Below, piece by piece: positions 33,860 to 44,587 of a stretch of DNA of 64,000 nucleotides. Position numbers and translations under genes: made by a program. This DNA is from Clostridium sp. Marseille-P299 (lineage in GTDB: Bacteria; Bacillota; Clostridia; Lachnospirales; Lachnospiraceae). The DNA lies in the NCBI RefSeq assembly GCF_900078195.1, contig NZ_FJVE01000006.1:312501-376500 (forward strand), written 5' to 3'. The first letter of the stretch is position 1, and each line of letters starts with the position of its first letter. The notes beneath the pieces were generated by a model that did no database searches, was not told where the DNA came from, and saw nothing but the letters and a program-made list of their open reading frames with translations.

Positions 33860-34279
33860 TTAAAGCGAACCTTGTGCTGTTTTCCAATCCACAAATAAAT
33901 TATAGCGTTTTGTTCTAAAGCGTAATACGCAATAGTTTGGATCTTCCGGTCCATTAAAATGGTTTTTCAAACCTTCGTACCACATTTCCTTTTTCACATC
34001 TAAGTCAGTTTCTATTTCTATGGTTCCAACTAATGTAATGTTGTAGTCATCAGAATTAAAGCAAACACTTGCCTGATTACATCTGTTAATCCGATTACTT
34101 TTTGTTCCCCCTAAGCCTGTACAAAAGGTAATCCAATCAAGCCCCTCCGCCTTTGATGCAGTTATTGTGGAAGCAGTTGGATAACCATCCAAATCATGCA
34201 AGGCTAATACACAGTATGAATCCTCTCCAGTATTTTTTTGAATAATTTCAACAGCTCTTGTTATTACTTCTTGATTCAT
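33860..34279 (-). CDS. Pyridoxamine 5'-phosphate oxidase-fold flavoprotein
   Basis: A 139-residue split-barrel protein of the PNPOx-like family, also called general stress protein 26-like, likely to bind FMN or F420-type flavin. Recognisable parts are the opening helix (ITRAVEIIQKNTGEDSYCVL), the TASTITASKAEGLDWITFCT barrel strands, SNRINRCNQASVCFNS and the end RTKRYNLFVDWK. No catalytic role can be assigned from sequence. A GAGGTG site precedes the ATG. Confidence 0.85.
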   Translation of the reverse strand: MNQEVITRAVEIIQKNTGEDSYCVLALHDLDGYPTASTITASKAEGLDWITFCTGLGGTKSNRINRCNQASVCFNSDDYNITLVGTIEIETDLDVKKEMWYEGLKNHFNGPEDPNYCVLRFRTKRYNLFVDWKTAQGSL

Positions 34280-34569
34280 TTAACTATCACCTCATGTCAT
34301 GTAGTTTTATTGACTTGACATAAACCCTTTCATATTTTTATTGCTTTCCTGTACCTTCTTTTCCTATACTTCCTTTCTTATAATTACTTTTTAAAATGCC
34401 TTCCTTCTTAACAAGGTATTATAAAGGAAAAGTTACTCTATCCCCTAAAATCTTAACAATACACCCATATATTATCATTTCAAATACGACAACAGTATGT
34501 CTTGTTTCTTATGTAAAAATATTACTTTATCCAAATTATAACATAAATCAAATAAATAACTAGAAAAAT
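34280..34569. other. Non-coding gap
   Basis: AT-rich sequence holding the presumed promoter of the flavin-fold gene; nothing more can be supported. Confidence 0.4.
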
Positions 34570-34637
34570 GGCTGTCGTAAAATAAATTTGGTTCATCCTG
34601 TGATTATTCACATATAAACCGCTATTTTACGGCAGCC
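34570..34637 (-). terminator. Terminator of the giant coiled-coil gene
   Basis: A 15-bp stem (GGCTGCCGTAAAATA with GGCTGTCGTAAAATA as complement partner) and a long loop, followed on the minus strand by ATTTTTC. It lies 83 bp past the stop. Confidence 0.75.
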
Positions 34638-34719
34638 CTATCTATATATTACTAATTATTTGTACCAATAATAAACTAATCCTTTATAATCCCTTATAAA
34701 TAAAAGATCATACTATTGT

Positions 34720-37700
34720 CTACTTATTTTTTAATTGTTCCACTTCAATCATTAATTCCAGAATTCTAGTTTCGTATTCATCTAACATCTTATTCTTTTT
34801 CTCTAATTCTGCCTCTAAATGACTCTTTTCATTTGCTTGATCATTCGCTGGTTTTTTCGATTGATTTTCTAACTCTTCAATTCTTTTTTCTAAATGGTTT
34901 ATCTCATCCATTTTAATGTTAAGTGAGTCTTGTGTTGACTTTATTCTTTCTTCTTTCTCTTTTAACGTTTTATTCAAACGATTATAATTTGTTTCTAATT
35001 CATCATACTTTTGTATTGAATCTTTTGTTTGGAATGAAAGCGCAACAAGCTTATCTTGTAATTGTGCAATTGTTTTTCCCTGTTCGTCAACCTTTTGAAA
35101 CTGTTTTGCAATTGTGTTTTGTAAGGATCCAATCAGTTCAATTTTTTCACTCATTTCAGCTTCTATTTGAGAATATTTTGTTTCTGTGTTTTGTTTATCC
35201 TCTTCCACCTTTAATAACTGCTGATTTAATGAATCGAGTTGTTGTAAAAGCTCATCTTTATTATTTGTAAGTTCTTCTAGTCTAAGTTCTTGTTCTTTTA
35301 ATTCACTACTGTAACTAGCTTGTTCTTTATTCAACTTACTTAATTTTTGTTCTAAATGATGGATTTGTGATTTTCTGCTAGCTAATAGATTATCTTTCTC
35401 GTCATTTTCTTCTTTTTGACTCTCTAGTAAGGTATTCATATCTTCTAGCTTTTGATCAACCTCAGCCTTCTTAATTCTCTCTTCATTAACAAGCTGTTCA
35501 AGATTTTTAATTGTTTCTTCAGATTTTGCTAAACTTAAAGTTACATTTTCTAAAGAACTTGATTTCATATGGAAATCTTCTTTTAATCTCTCTAAAATAT
35601 CTTCTTTTTCTTCATTTTCATTTTGAAGTCTTATAATTGAAGCTGCCTTTTCTTCAATTTCTTTTTGAAGTTCTTGATTTTCTTCTGACTTCTCTTCGAT
35701 TGCTTTTTGAAGTTCTTGATTAGCACCTGACTTCTCTTCAACTTCTTTTTGAAGCTCTTCATTTTCATCTGTCTTCTCATCGATTGCTTTTTGAAGATTG
35801 AAAATGGCACTTTCTTTCTCATCTAAAGCATTGTTTAAATCTATAATCGCATTTTCTTTTTCTTTTATCGCAGTTTGAAGATTCACAAGTTTATGCTCAC
35901 GTTCATTTACGTTACTTTGAAGGGTTTCGATTATACTTTCCTTATCTCTTAAACGATTAGTAAGGTCATCTATCCCCTCTTCTTTCTCATCTAAATATTG
36001 TTGTAAGTTTTCATTTAATTCTTCTTTCTCTCTGATGTTTGAATGAAGTGATTCTATTGTGCTATCCTTCTCATTTAACTCAGTTTCAAGATTTTCAATA
36101 ACTTCTTCATTTTCCTTTATTTCTGATTGAAGCTTTTCTATACAATTATCTTTGTCATCCACTTGTTTATGATATTCTTCAATTTTACTATCTCTCTCTT
36201 CGATACTGTATTGAAGATTTACGACTTCATCTTCTTTTTCTTCTAATTCATTGTGAAGTGTTGATATTTTATTTTCTTTTTCATTTACATTAACTTCAAG
36301 GTCTTTAATAGCTTTTTCCTTCTCTTGTAAGCTATTGGTTAATTCCTTAATACTCTCTTCTTTTTCATCAAGATACTGCTGCAAGATTTCATTAGTTTCT
36401 TCGTTCTCTTTTACCTTCAAATCAAGACTTCCAATTAAGTTATCCTTTTCATTCAGCTTATCATTAAGATTATTAATTATATCATCTTTTTCATTTAGCT
36501 CATTATGAAGATTATTTATTACGTCATCTTTTTCATTTAGCTCATTATGAAGATTATTTATTACGTCATCTTTTTTATTTAGCTCATTATGAAGATTATT
36601 TATTATGCCATCTTTTTCATTTAACTCAATTTGAATATTCTCAATTACTTCTTCATTTTCTTTGATATCCGATTGAAGGACTTCAATTATTTCTTCATTC
36701 TCTTCTAATTTTTTGCGAAGTTCTTTAAAGTTATTGTCTTTTTCCTCGATTACATTTTGAAGATCTATAATCTCATTTTCTTGTTTATTACCTTTAACTT
36801 CAAGTTCCTGAATTACATTATCCTTTTCTTGCAAGTTGATTGTTAATTTATTAATATCTTCTTCTTTTTCATCGAGATACTGTTGTAAAATCTCATTGGT
36901 TTCTTCTTTTTCTTTTACTTCAGAATGAAGAGTTTCTATTAAGCTATCTTTTTCATTTAACTCATTATTAAGGCCTTCTATTGTTTGATCTTTTTCCTCA
37001 ATACTATTTTCAAGGTTTTTAACAAGACTTTCCTTCTCTTGTAAGTTACTTGTTAATTTCTGAAGGTTCTCTTCTTTCTCATCGAGATACTGTTGTAAAA
37101 TTTCATTGGTTTCTTCTTTTTCTTTAATTTCAGTATCAAGTGTTTCGATTAAACTTTCTTTTTCTTTTATTTTAAAATCTAATGTTTCAATTAAGTTATC
37201 TTTTTCATTTAGTTCGTTATGAAGATTTTTAATTCTGTCATCTTTATCGTTTAACTCTACTTGAAGATTTTCGATTACCTCTTCTTTTTCATTTGACTCT
37301 ACTTGAAGATTTTCAATTACCTCATCTTTATCGTTTAACTCTACTTGAAGATTTTCGATTACCTCTTCTTTTTCTTTGATATCCGATTGAAGAGTTTCAA
37401 TCATTTGTTCATTCTCTTCTACCTTCTTTTGAAAATCATCTAGGCTATTGTCTTTTTCTTCAATACTATTAGTAAGCTCTGTTATTTTACTATCTTTTTC
37501 TTCTATTTCCTTGTATAGATCTAAAATTTCATTGCCCTGTTCGTTTACGCTACTTTCAAGATCTTTTATTGCTCGTTCCTTGTCTTGCAAGTCGTTTGTT
37601 AATTTCTCGATACTCTCTTCTTTTTCATCAAGATACTGTTGTAAAATTTCATTGGTTTCTTCTTTTTCTTTTACGTCTGATTGAAGAGTATCTATTAAAC

Positions 37701-39699
37701 TATCTTTTTCATTCAACTTATTGTTAAGCTCTTCTATTGCTTGCTCTTTTTCTTCAACACTGCTTTCAAGGTTCTTAACAACGCTTTCTTTTTCTTGCAA
37801 GTCGCTAGTTAATCTCTCAAGATTCTCTTCTTTTTCATCAAGATATTGTTGCAAGATTTCATTAGTTTCTTCTTTTTCCTTTACTTCTGAATGAAGTGTT
37901 TCAATTGATTTATCTTTTTCGCTCATCTCTGAATGAAGTGTTTCAATTGATTTATCTTTTTCATTCAATTCCGTTTGAAGAGTTTCTATAATTTCTTCAT
38001 TTTCTTGCTTCTCTGTTTGAAGAGTTTCTATTGTAGCCTCTTTTTCATCTACTTTCTTGCTTAAACTCTCAATATTATGTTCTTTTTCTTCAATAGTATT
38101 TTGAAGAGTTTCCATCTTATTTTCTAGTTCTTTAATACTCTCTTCTTTTTCATCCAGATATTGCTGCAAGATTTCATTGGTTTCTTCTTTTTCTTTAACT
38201 TCCGAATGAAGAGTCGCAATTGATTTATCTTTTTCATTCAACTCAGTCTGAAGATTTTCAATAACTTCTTCATTTTCTTGCATCTCTGTTTGAAGAGTTT
38301 CTATTGTAGCCTCTTTTTCATCTACTTTCTTGCTTAAACTCTCAATACTATGTTCTTTTTCTTCAACGGAGTTTTGAAGAGCTCCCATTTTGTTTTCAAG
38401 CTCTTTAATACTCTCTTCTTTTTCATCAAGATATTGTTGTAAAATTTCATTGGTTTCTTCTTTTTCCTTCGCTTCTGACTGAAGTGCTCCAATTGATTTA
38501 TCTTTTTCATTCAACTCAGTCTGAAGATTTTCAATAAACTCATCATTTTCTTGCTTCTCTGTTTGAAGAGTTTCGATTGTAGCCTCTTTTTCATCTACTT
38601 TCTTGCTTAGACTCTCAATATTATGTTCTTTTTCTTTTACTTCCAATTGAAGAATTTCCAATGAGTCTTCTTTCTCTTTCACTTCCAATTGAAGAGCTTC
38701 CAGTGAATCTTCTTTCTCTTTCACTTCCAACTGAAGAATTTCCAATGAATCCTCTTTATCCTTCAATTCTTTTTGAAGATTTCCAACGACTTCTTCATTG
38801 TCTTTTATGCTTAATTGAAGAGTTTCGATTTCCACTTCTTTTTGACTAAAATCAGAAGCTAATTTATTATAACTTTCTTCTTTTTTCTTAAGTTCTTCCT
38901 TTAAATTGGCAAGAGAATTATCTCTTTCCGATATTTTTTTATTCACTTGATTGATCTGCTGCTCTTTATCTTTAAGAAGTTCTTGTAATTTCTTAAATTC
39001 ATTTTTGCTGTTATTTAATTCACCGTTTACATTTTCTAAATTAGAAACGGCTTGATCAAGTTCATTCTGCTTTTCGTTTAAGGATTCCTTCAATTTTTTA
39101 AGCTCGTCTTCTAATAATTCGATGGAATCGATTTTATTATGTAATTCCGTTAACTTATCTTGATTATCTTTCTCTAACGTATCTATTTGTTCTTTTAGTA
39201 AATTGATTTCTTCCTCTTTATTTGAAAATATAACTTCAGTTTCTTCAAGAAGTTCTGTGATATGCTTAATATTTTGTTCTTTTTCTTCTAAAGTTAATTT
39301 ATAAGAAGCAATTTCATTCTCATTATCTTTAACTTTTTTCTCTAAATCCTTAACAACTTGCTTATTCTTATTAATAGAATCTGTAAGTTTCTCTTTTTCT
39401 GAAATGGTGTTTTCTAACTTAGATTCAAACTCTTTTACTTCGTTCTTAAGATTCGTGATTTCATCTTCTCTTTCGCGAACGTATTCTTCCACTTCTTCTG
39501 TAATTTCATTGTATTTTTCTATTTCAGTTTTAAAGAAGGTAACTTGTTGAGATAGTGCGGTAATTTCTTGCTGTTTCTTTTCAAGTAGATTCTTACCTTC
39601 CTCATTACTTTTTGTCATTTCTTCTATTTTAACTAGTGAGTCATTGTACTCTTGCTCAATATCTAATAAGCGCTGCATTTCTTGCTTTGAAACTATCAT
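34720..39699 (-). CDS. Giant repetitive coiled-coil protein
   Basis: A 1659-residue cytoplasmic protein made almost wholly of heptads rich in Glu, Lys, Leu, Asn and Asp. No signal peptide, membrane helix, ATP site or other domain is seen, so this is not an SMC protein. It is built from repeated modules. The phrase LQQYLDEKE occurs eight times (usually within EETNEILQQYLDEKEE), and 14-residue units of NLHNELNEKDDVI type occur in tandem. Gly and Pro are almost absent, so a continuous rod of up to roughly 240 nm is possible. A scaffold, filament or spacer role is an inference. The start ATG at 39699 has a weak site. It is monocistronic. Confidence 0.9.
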   Translation of the reverse strand: MIVSKQEMQRLLDIEQEYNDSLVKIEEMTKSNEEGKNLLEKKQQEITALSQQVTFFKTEIEKYNEITEEVEEYVREREDEITNLKNEVKEFESKLENTISEKEKLTDSINKNKQVVKDLEKKVKDNENEIASYKLTLEEKEQNIKHITELLEETEVIFSNKEEEINLLKEQIDTLEKDNQDKLTELHNKIDSIELLEDELKKLKESLNEKQNELDQAVSNLENVNGELNNSKNEFKKLQELLKDKEQQINQVNKKISERDNSLANLKEELKKKEESYNKLASDFSQKEVEIETLQLSIKDNEEVVGNLQKELKDKEDSLEILQLEVKEKEDSLEALQLEVKEKEDSLEILQLEVKEKEHNIESLSKKVDEKEATIETLQTEKQENDEFIENLQTELNEKDKSIGALQSEAKEKEETNEILQQYLDEKEESIKELENKMGALQNSVEEKEHSIESLSKKVDEKEATIETLQTEMQENEEVIENLQTELNEKDKSIATLHSEVKEKEETNEILQQYLDEKEESIKELENKMETLQNTIEEKEHNIESLSKKVDEKEATIETLQTEKQENEEIIETLQTELNEKDKSIETLHSEMSEKDKSIETLHSEVKEKEETNEILQQYLDEKEENLERLTSDLQEKESVVKNLESSVEEKEQAIEELNNKLNEKDSLIDTLQSDVKEKEETNEILQQYLDEKEESIEKLTNDLQDKERAIKDLESSVNEQGNEILDLYKEIEEKDSKITELTNSIEEKDNSLDDFQKKVEENEQMIETLQSDIKEKEEVIENLQVELNDKDEVIENLQVESNEKEEVIENLQVELNDKDDRIKNLHNELNEKDNLIETLDFKIKEKESLIETLDTEIKEKEETNEILQQYLDEKEENLQKLTSNLQEKESLVKNLENSIEEKDQTIEGLNNELNEKDSLIETLHSEVKEKEETNEILQQYLDEKEEDINKLTINLQEKDNVIQELEVKGNKQENEIIDLQNVIEEKDNNFKELRKKLEENEEIIEVLQSDIKENEEVIENIQIELNEKDGIINNLHNELNKKDDVINNLHNELNEKDDVINNLHNELNEKDDIINNLNDKLNEKDNLIGSLDLKVKENEETNEILQQYLDEKEESIKELTNSLQEKEKAIKDLEVNVNEKENKISTLHNELEEKEDEVVNLQYSIEERDSKIEEYHKQVDDKDNCIEKLQSEIKENEEVIENLETELNEKDSTIESLHSNIREKEELNENLQQYLDEKEEGIDDLTNRLRDKESIIETLQSNVNEREHKLVNLQTAIKEKENAIIDLNNALDEKESAIFNLQKAIDEKTDENEELQKEVEEKSGANQELQKAIEEKSEENQELQKEIEEKAASIIRLQNENEEKEDILERLKEDFHMKSSSLENVTLSLAKSEETIKNLEQLVNEERIKKAEVDQKLEDMNTLLESQKEENDEKDNLLASRKSQIHHLEQKLSKLNKEQASYSSELKEQELRLEELTNNKDELLQQLDSLNQQLLKVEEDKQNTETKYSQIEAEMSEKIELIGSLQNTIAKQFQKVDEQGKTIAQLQDKLVALSFQTKDSIQKYDELETNYNRLNKTLKEKEERIKSTQDSLNIKMDEINHLEKRIEELENQSKKPANDQANEKSHLEAELEKKNKMLDEYETRILELMIEVEQLKNK
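36470..36615 (-). repeat. Four tandem 42-bp units within the coiled-coil gene
   Basis: Near-identical 42-bp units encode NNLHNELNEKDDVI-type 14-mers (two heptads). The DNA identity is high, showing recent expansion. Confidence 0.8.
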
Positions 39700-39944
39700 T
39701 TATTCACCAAAACCCTTCTGTTTTTTCTGTTGTATAAACTTCATCGTAATTCAATATTGATTTAGAAGTTATTACTTCTACTGGTATTATATTATACTTG
39801 TTTTATGCATCAAAATCCATAATCTTATTGAGATTTCTTTCATTTCCAGTAATATATAGCAATTACATATTTTAGGCAATGACAAAAGGTAAATTGAAGT
39901 TTTTATCGCTTATAGAATTTCCTTTTTATCCCTTATATTAATGA

Positions 39945-39973
39945 TTGACATAAATTGTGGACTATGATATAAA
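39945..39973 (+). promoter_or_regulatory. Sigma-A promoter of the argS T-box leader
   Basis: TTGACA (39945-39950), 17 bp, TATAAA (39968-39973). Confidence 0.82.
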
Positions 39974-40000
39974 TGATAAAACAAATATTGTAAATACGTT

Positions 40001-40252
40001 GAATCAGAGAAGTACAAATAAATTCCTTAGAACAGCGAATCAAGAGATGGTGCGAGCTTGATACTAATATTTATTTGGAAAAGAGCTGAGGAGTAACCTC
40101 ATAAAAATTGCTACTTGCAAACATTGAGGTCGTATGTCTGCGATAAAGACAATTGAGTGGGGGATTTCATATAAATTTTTTTGAAATAATAATCCCCAAT
40201 TAGAGTGGTACCACGATGCTTCGTCTCTTTTTTAGAGATGGAGCTTTTTTTG
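40001..40252 (+). promoter_or_regulatory. T-box riboswitch controlling argS
   Basis: Stem I begins with the AGAGAAGTAC element (about 40006), followed by the AGCGAATCAAGAGATGGTGCG distal region. The T-box antiterminator core AGAGTGGTACCACG is at 40203-40216. A terminator stem (GCTTCGTCTCT / AGAGATGGAGC) with a run of T ends about 40252. In the stem I 3' side, GGAAAAGAGC offers AGA as the specifier codon, which fits arginine. Uncharged tRNA-Arg binding should allow readthrough. Confidence 0.92.
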
Positions 40253-40293
40253 TTTCATTCATTATATTTTAGGTTCATCGAAAGGAGAATATT

Positions 40294-41967
40294 ATGCTTT
40301 ATTTTCAAGAAGAAATTAAAAAAGTAATACAGCAACAGTATACCGATTTAGAAGTAATTTTTTCGGCTTCACCTAATGTAGAAACTGGTCACCTATCGAT
40401 TCCTTGCTTTAGTTTTTCAAAAATATTAAGACGTTCCCCAAAAGATATTGCAGACGATTTATCAGAATTAATACAATCTCTTGATTTTATAGACAAAGTA
40501 GAATCAACCGGCGGTTATATAAATTGTTTTATAAAAAAAGAAATCCTTTTTAGAACAATTATTACAGAAGTACTTAAGTTAAAAGAATCCTATGGTTCAA
40601 ATCAAAGTGGTCATAACAAAACAGCGTTGATTGAACATACTAGCATTAATCCAAATGCCTCTCCTCATGTTGGTAGAGCACGTAATGCGATGATTGGCGA
40701 TTCTATTGTTCGGTTACTAAAATTTGAAGGATACAAGGTGGAAGTTCACTACTTTGTGAATGATATTGGAAAACAAATAGCAATGCTTTTACTTGGTGCA
40801 ATGAAAAAAGAAAGTGTATCATTTAAAGATTTACTAGATTTATATATCGATATTAACAATGAACTAAAAGAGAATCCAGAACTAGAAAATGAAATATTTT
40901 CCCTTTTATATAAATTAGAAAATGGTGATGAAGAAGTTCGAACTCAATTCAGAAATCTTGTAAATATATGCATCAATGGACAAACAAGTATTCTAAAGGA
41001 GTTAGGAATCGAATATGATGCCTTTGATTATGAATCTGATTATTTATTCAACGAACGATTAAATGATATTTTAGAAGAGCTAAAAAATACAGGTGATTTA
41101 GAAGAGGATTCAGAAGGTCGTTATGTATTAAATCAATCGAAATACAATTTACCTATGAAAGCACCTTATTTAGTACTAACTAGGAAAGATAAAACATCCC
41201 TTTACCCACTAAGAGATATCGCGTATACCATTGATAAAGTAAAGAAAAATCATGATAGAAATATCATCGTCTTAGGTGAAGACCAAAAGCTTTATTTTAA
41301 GCAAATAGCTGCTGTATTAGACCTATTAGGTCTAACTCCTCCTGAAGTTATACATTATTCCATTGTTTTATTAGCAGAAGGTAAAATGGCAACGAGAAAT
41401 GGCACCGTTATCCTTTTGGAAGATTTCATGAAAGAAGCTTATGAAAAGGCGAAAACAGAAATTCAAAAAAGGAGAGACTCTGTGGATGAAACCTCAGCAA
41501 AAGCAATCGCTTATGGTGCTGTGAAGTATTCTATTATAAAAACATCCAATGATAAAAATGTTACTTTTGATTGGGATAGTGCTTTAAGTTTTGAGGGAGA
41601 TTCCGGTCCTTATTTACAATATAGTCTTGCACGTATTTTTTCAATTCTTAGAAACTTTACAGATACAGAAATAAAAAATCCGGACTATTCTTTATTAGAT
41701 CAAAAGGAAGAACTAGAATTAATATTAGAGATTGCTAGAATGAATGAAGTCATTGAGCTGGCTTCTAAAAACTTGAGCCCTCATATCATAGCAAATTATT
41801 TATACGGATTAACACAAAAATTTTCACGATTTTATCATCAACATTCTATAATTAATGCTTCTAGTGAAGAGCTTAAAATCGCACGATTGCATTTAATCCT
41901 AGCTGTGAAACAAGTAATTTTAAATTGTTTATCCATCCTTGGTATCGATTCTGTGGAAACCATGTAG
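40294..41967 (+). CDS. argS: Arginyl-tRNA synthetase
   Basis: Charges tRNA-Arg with arginine. The 557 residues include the N-terminal Arg-tRNA-synthetase domain (about 1-90), the HIGH-type motif HVGRARNAMIGDS from residue 125 in the context HTSINPNASPHVG, a KMSK-position stretch around Lys364 (EGKMATRNG) and a C-terminal DALR anticodon-binding domain (SLARIFSILRNF, then YGLTQKFSRFYHQ). The length is typical. Expression should follow arginine supply through the T-box leader. A GGAGAA site precedes the ATG, and the gene ends at its own terminator. Confidence 0.96.
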   Translation: MLYFQEEIKKVIQQQYTDLEVIFSASPNVETGHLSIPCFSFSKILRRSPKDIADDLSELIQSLDFIDKVESTGGYINCFIKKEILFRTIITEVLKLKESYGSNQSGHNKTALIEHTSINPNASPHVGRARNAMIGDSIVRLLKFEGYKVEVHYFVNDIGKQIAMLLLGAMKKESVSFKDLLDLYIDINNELKENPELENEIFSLLYKLENGDEEVRTQFRNLVNICINGQTSILKELGIEYDAFDYESDYLFNERLNDILEELKNTGDLEEDSEGRYVLNQSKYNLPMKAPYLVLTRKDKTSLYPLRDIAYTIDKVKKNHDRNIIVLGEDQKLYFKQIAAVLDLLGLTPPEVIHYSIVLLAEGKMATRNGTVILLEDFMKEAYEKAKTEIQKRRDSVDETSAKAIAYGAVKYSIIKTSNDKNVTFDWDSALSFEGDSGPYLQYSLARIFSILRNFTDTEIKNPDYSLLDQKEELELILEIARMNEVIELASKNLSPHIIANYLYGLTQKFSRFYHQHSIINASSEELKIARLHLILAVKQVILNCLSILGIDSVETM

Positions 41968-41986
41968 ATATTAAGTCAAATTAATA

Positions 41987-42024
41987 AAACACGCAACTCC
42001 TTATTTATTAGGAATTGCGTGTTT
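41987..42024 (+). terminator. Rho-independent terminator of argS
   Basis: AAACACGCAACTCC / GGAATTGCGTGTTT stem 20 bp past the stop. Confidence 0.9.
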
Positions 42025-42129
42025 GCAATATGAAATATTATTCCCGTCAATAAATATTTCAAGATTAGAATATCATACCATTACTAAGAAATTTCAGGGG
42101 GTGTAATTTTTTAGCCACCAATTATGTTA

Positions 42130-43626
42130 TTATCTAACCCAATTGATTAATTCATTATTCATATTATTAATATTACCGGATTCTGCTGCAACTTCTTGGC
42201 TTAACTGCGAAATATCTTCTGTATTTGCATTGATTTCCTCGGACACAGCTGAAATATTTGTAGTGTCATCCACCATGCTTTCGTTAGTAATTGCTATATT
42301 CTTCACCCTCGTAATGGAATCATTGATACTAACAATTAACTTATCTACATTTTTAGTCACATTTAATAACTTGCCTTGAGCATCAACAATACTCTCATGT
42401 TGTTCATTGATTTCTGACTGCATTGTCTCGATACTTTGATAAGTTTTATCTGTGCTTATATTGATCTTATTTACTATATCTTCAATATTTTCTACTGAGC
42501 TATTCGTTCCTAAGGATAATTTTCGTATTTCTTCTGCAACAACAGAAAATCCTTTCCCAGCCTCGCCTGCTCTGGCAGCCTCAATAGAGGCATTTAATGC
42601 TAAAAGATTCGTTTGATTTGCAATCCCTTTTATGGCATCAATCATTACTTCAACACCTTTAATACTATCCACCAAAGATTTCATATCATTACCAACGCTG
42701 ATGGAAATGTTACTTACATTATCTGAAATATCCTTCGCCTTTTTCATCATCTCAATCCCAACATGAATGGCATCGGTTGATTCTTCAGATAAGGTTTGCA
42801 TTGAATTATCGATATGTACTAATTCCTCTAGATCATTTTGTATATCAATACAATTTTGATTAATATTTTGTAAAGAGCCCGCCAAAGATTCTGTAGCGGT
42901 GGCCACCTCCTGAAGTGACTTGTTCATATTTTCAATACGAACATTGTTGTTGCTTATTTTATCAGCCACAATTACAACGCTATCTATAACCTTTTCTTTC
43001 GTACTACTTAGTTCTTCATTTGCTTTCGTAGATTCTAAGTACGCATTATTTATACTGGCAAGTCTCACCCCATTGGATGCCTTTATCCCTTGTGTTGTCA
43101 TTACTGCTATAATAATACACATAATAAGTAAGATTAAAGAAAACATATATTCGCTGCTAAAGTTAAGTCCGTCTCTAACGATGCAATCAATAAATGTAAT
43201 AATAAACTGTAGAATACCAGTAACTAATACCAATTTCATATCCTGAAACAATGCTAAAATCATTAACAGTATGATGGCATATGCATACACCTTATGCTCG
43301 TAAGATCCAAAAAAGCTGACCGTAAACATTACCATGAAATTAATAACAATCAGTATTTTTTTCAACCTATGATTTATTTCTAATCCTGCATTGCATTTAC
43401 GTTTAAAATACGCACTATACATAAATGGAATGATAACACAGATAGCACTAATACCTAAATGCACCATTCTTAAGTTTCCACCTATTCCATCTCTTATCAT
43501 ATTTAAATCTTCTGGAATCATAGCTGCACCAAAAACGATAACAAACATCATCCACAATTTAATCACTAGTTTGTCTATCACTAAGCTTGCTTGCAATTCT
43601 GCATTCTGATTACTATTTATCTCCAC
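42130..43626 (-). CDS. Methyl-accepting chemotaxis protein with a multi-helix membrane sensor
   Basis: A 498-residue chemoreceptor. The N-terminal 190 residues hold about six membrane helices with little extracytoplasmic sequence ([33 protein letters not shown]), so the membrane region itself may be the sensor. There is no HAMP domain. The signalling hairpin is standard ([37 protein letters not shown]). I prefer the GTG at 43626, with GGGAG 9 bp upstream and 4 bp after the esterase stop, over the ATG at 43656. It forms a two-gene unit with the esterase. Confidence 0.88.
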   Translation of the reverse strand: MEINSNQNAELQASLVIDKLVIKLWMMFVIVFGAAMIPEDLNMIRDGIGGNLRMVHLGISAICVIIPFMYSAYFKRKCNAGLEINHRLKKILIVINFMVMFTVSFFGSYEHKVYAYAIILLMILALFQDMKLVLVTGILQFIITFIDCIVRDGLNFSSEYMFSLILLIMCIIIAVMTTQGIKASNGVRLASINNAYLESTKANEELSSTKEKVIDSVVIVADKISNNNVRIENMNKSLQEVATATESLAGSLQNINQNCIDIQNDLEELVHIDNSMQTLSEESTDAIHVGIEMMKKAKDISDNVSNISISVGNDMKSLVDSIKGVEVMIDAIKGIANQTNLLALNASIEAARAGEAGKGFSVVAEEIRKLSLGTNSSVENIEDIVNKINISTDKTYQSIETMQSEINEQHESIVDAQGKLLNVTKNVDKLIVSINDSITRVKNIAITNESMVDDTTNISAVSEEINANTEDISQLSQEVAAESGNINNMNNELINWVR

Positions 43627-43630
43627 GTGC

Positions 43631-44587
43631 TTATACTCCCTTCTCATAATGTACATTTATAAAATCTATGACACGTTCCCATGCAAATTTAGCTGCATCA
43701 AGCTCGTAATAGCTTTGAAATTCATGAAACATATCTTTATAAACTTCTAATCTTGCATCTCCTCCACTTTGCATAACTTTTTCTGCTATACAGATTGAAT
43801 CATCGTATACTCGTTCTTCTGTACCAACCTGAATAAGTATTTTAGGTAAATTTTCAAAATTTCCATAGCATGGTGAAACATAGGGATTATGTATATCATT
43901 TCTATCCAAATAGACTTCTTTTGCATATTCTAATAATCCATTATCACCAAGCATGCAATCTGCCTCCTGATAAATATCATAAGAAGAAGTATCCATTGCA
44001 ACATTAGCCCAAGGAGAGAATAATACCATTAATTCCGGTACCTCAATATTTAAATCACGTAACATCATCGCTGTTGCTAACGCCGTTCCACCGCCAGAAG
44101 AATCACCTATAAAAATTATATTTTCTGGACTATATCCTTGATCTAAAAGCCATAGATACCCGTTCACCGTATCGGTTAATAAATCCTTATAATCATTTTC
44201 TGGTGCTATCCTATGGTTAACACTAATTGCACACGTATCACCAAGCTTAATGGAGATTTTTTGCATTTCTCTTAATGCTTCATCTGTCATATGATTAATA
44301 TAAGCACATCCCTTAAAGAAATATACTGCTTTATTAGCCTTTTGAGTGTTTTTTATAACCTCAATATCTGCATCTTTGTATTTATATTTTTCATAACAGT
44401 AACCAGGCTCAGGTTCAAATTTAGATGGTCGCATTCCTGTTTCCTGCTTTATCATTTTATAGTACTCTTTGTATTGTTTGATTCTCTCTAAATCCTGTGC
44501 ATGTTCTTCCCTTACTGCTTTTTTAAATTCCTCCACATTAATACTTGATTTCACCTCAAAAACATCAATGTTGTCACTGATTATCAA
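43631..44587 (-). CDS. Alpha/beta hydrolase, HSL-type esterase
   Basis: A 318-residue esterase of the hormone-sensitive-lipase group. The nucleophile elbow is [12 protein letters not shown] (about residues 160-171); the acid is likely in [14 protein letters not shown] and the His in [10 protein letters not shown]. The oxyanion loop is atypical: the usual HGGG is replaced by FKGCAYINH, so the assignment to HSL is by overall layout. It should act on short-chain esters in the cytoplasm. It lies 4 bp upstream of the chemoreceptor, an unusual pairing. Confidence 0.82.
   Translation of the reverse strand: MIISDNIDVFEVKSSINVEEFKKAVREEHAQDLERIKQYKEYYKMIKQETGMRPSKFEPEPGYCYEKYKYKDADIEVIKNTQKANKAVYFFKGCAYINHMTDEALREMQKISIKLGDTCAISVNHRIAPENDYKDLLTDTVNGYLWLLDQGYSPENIIFIGDSSGGGTALATAMMLRDLNIEVPELMVLFSPWANVAMDTSSYDIYQEADCMLGDNGLLEYAKEVYLDRNDIHNPYVSPCYGNFENLPKILIQVGTEERVYDDSICIAEKVMQSGGDARLEVYKDMFHEFQSYYELDAAKFAWERVIDFINVHYEKGV

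Noticed and set aside
36470..36615. CRISPR-like or intergenic repeat
   Set aside because: The repeats are coding, in frame, and encode coiled-coil heptads.
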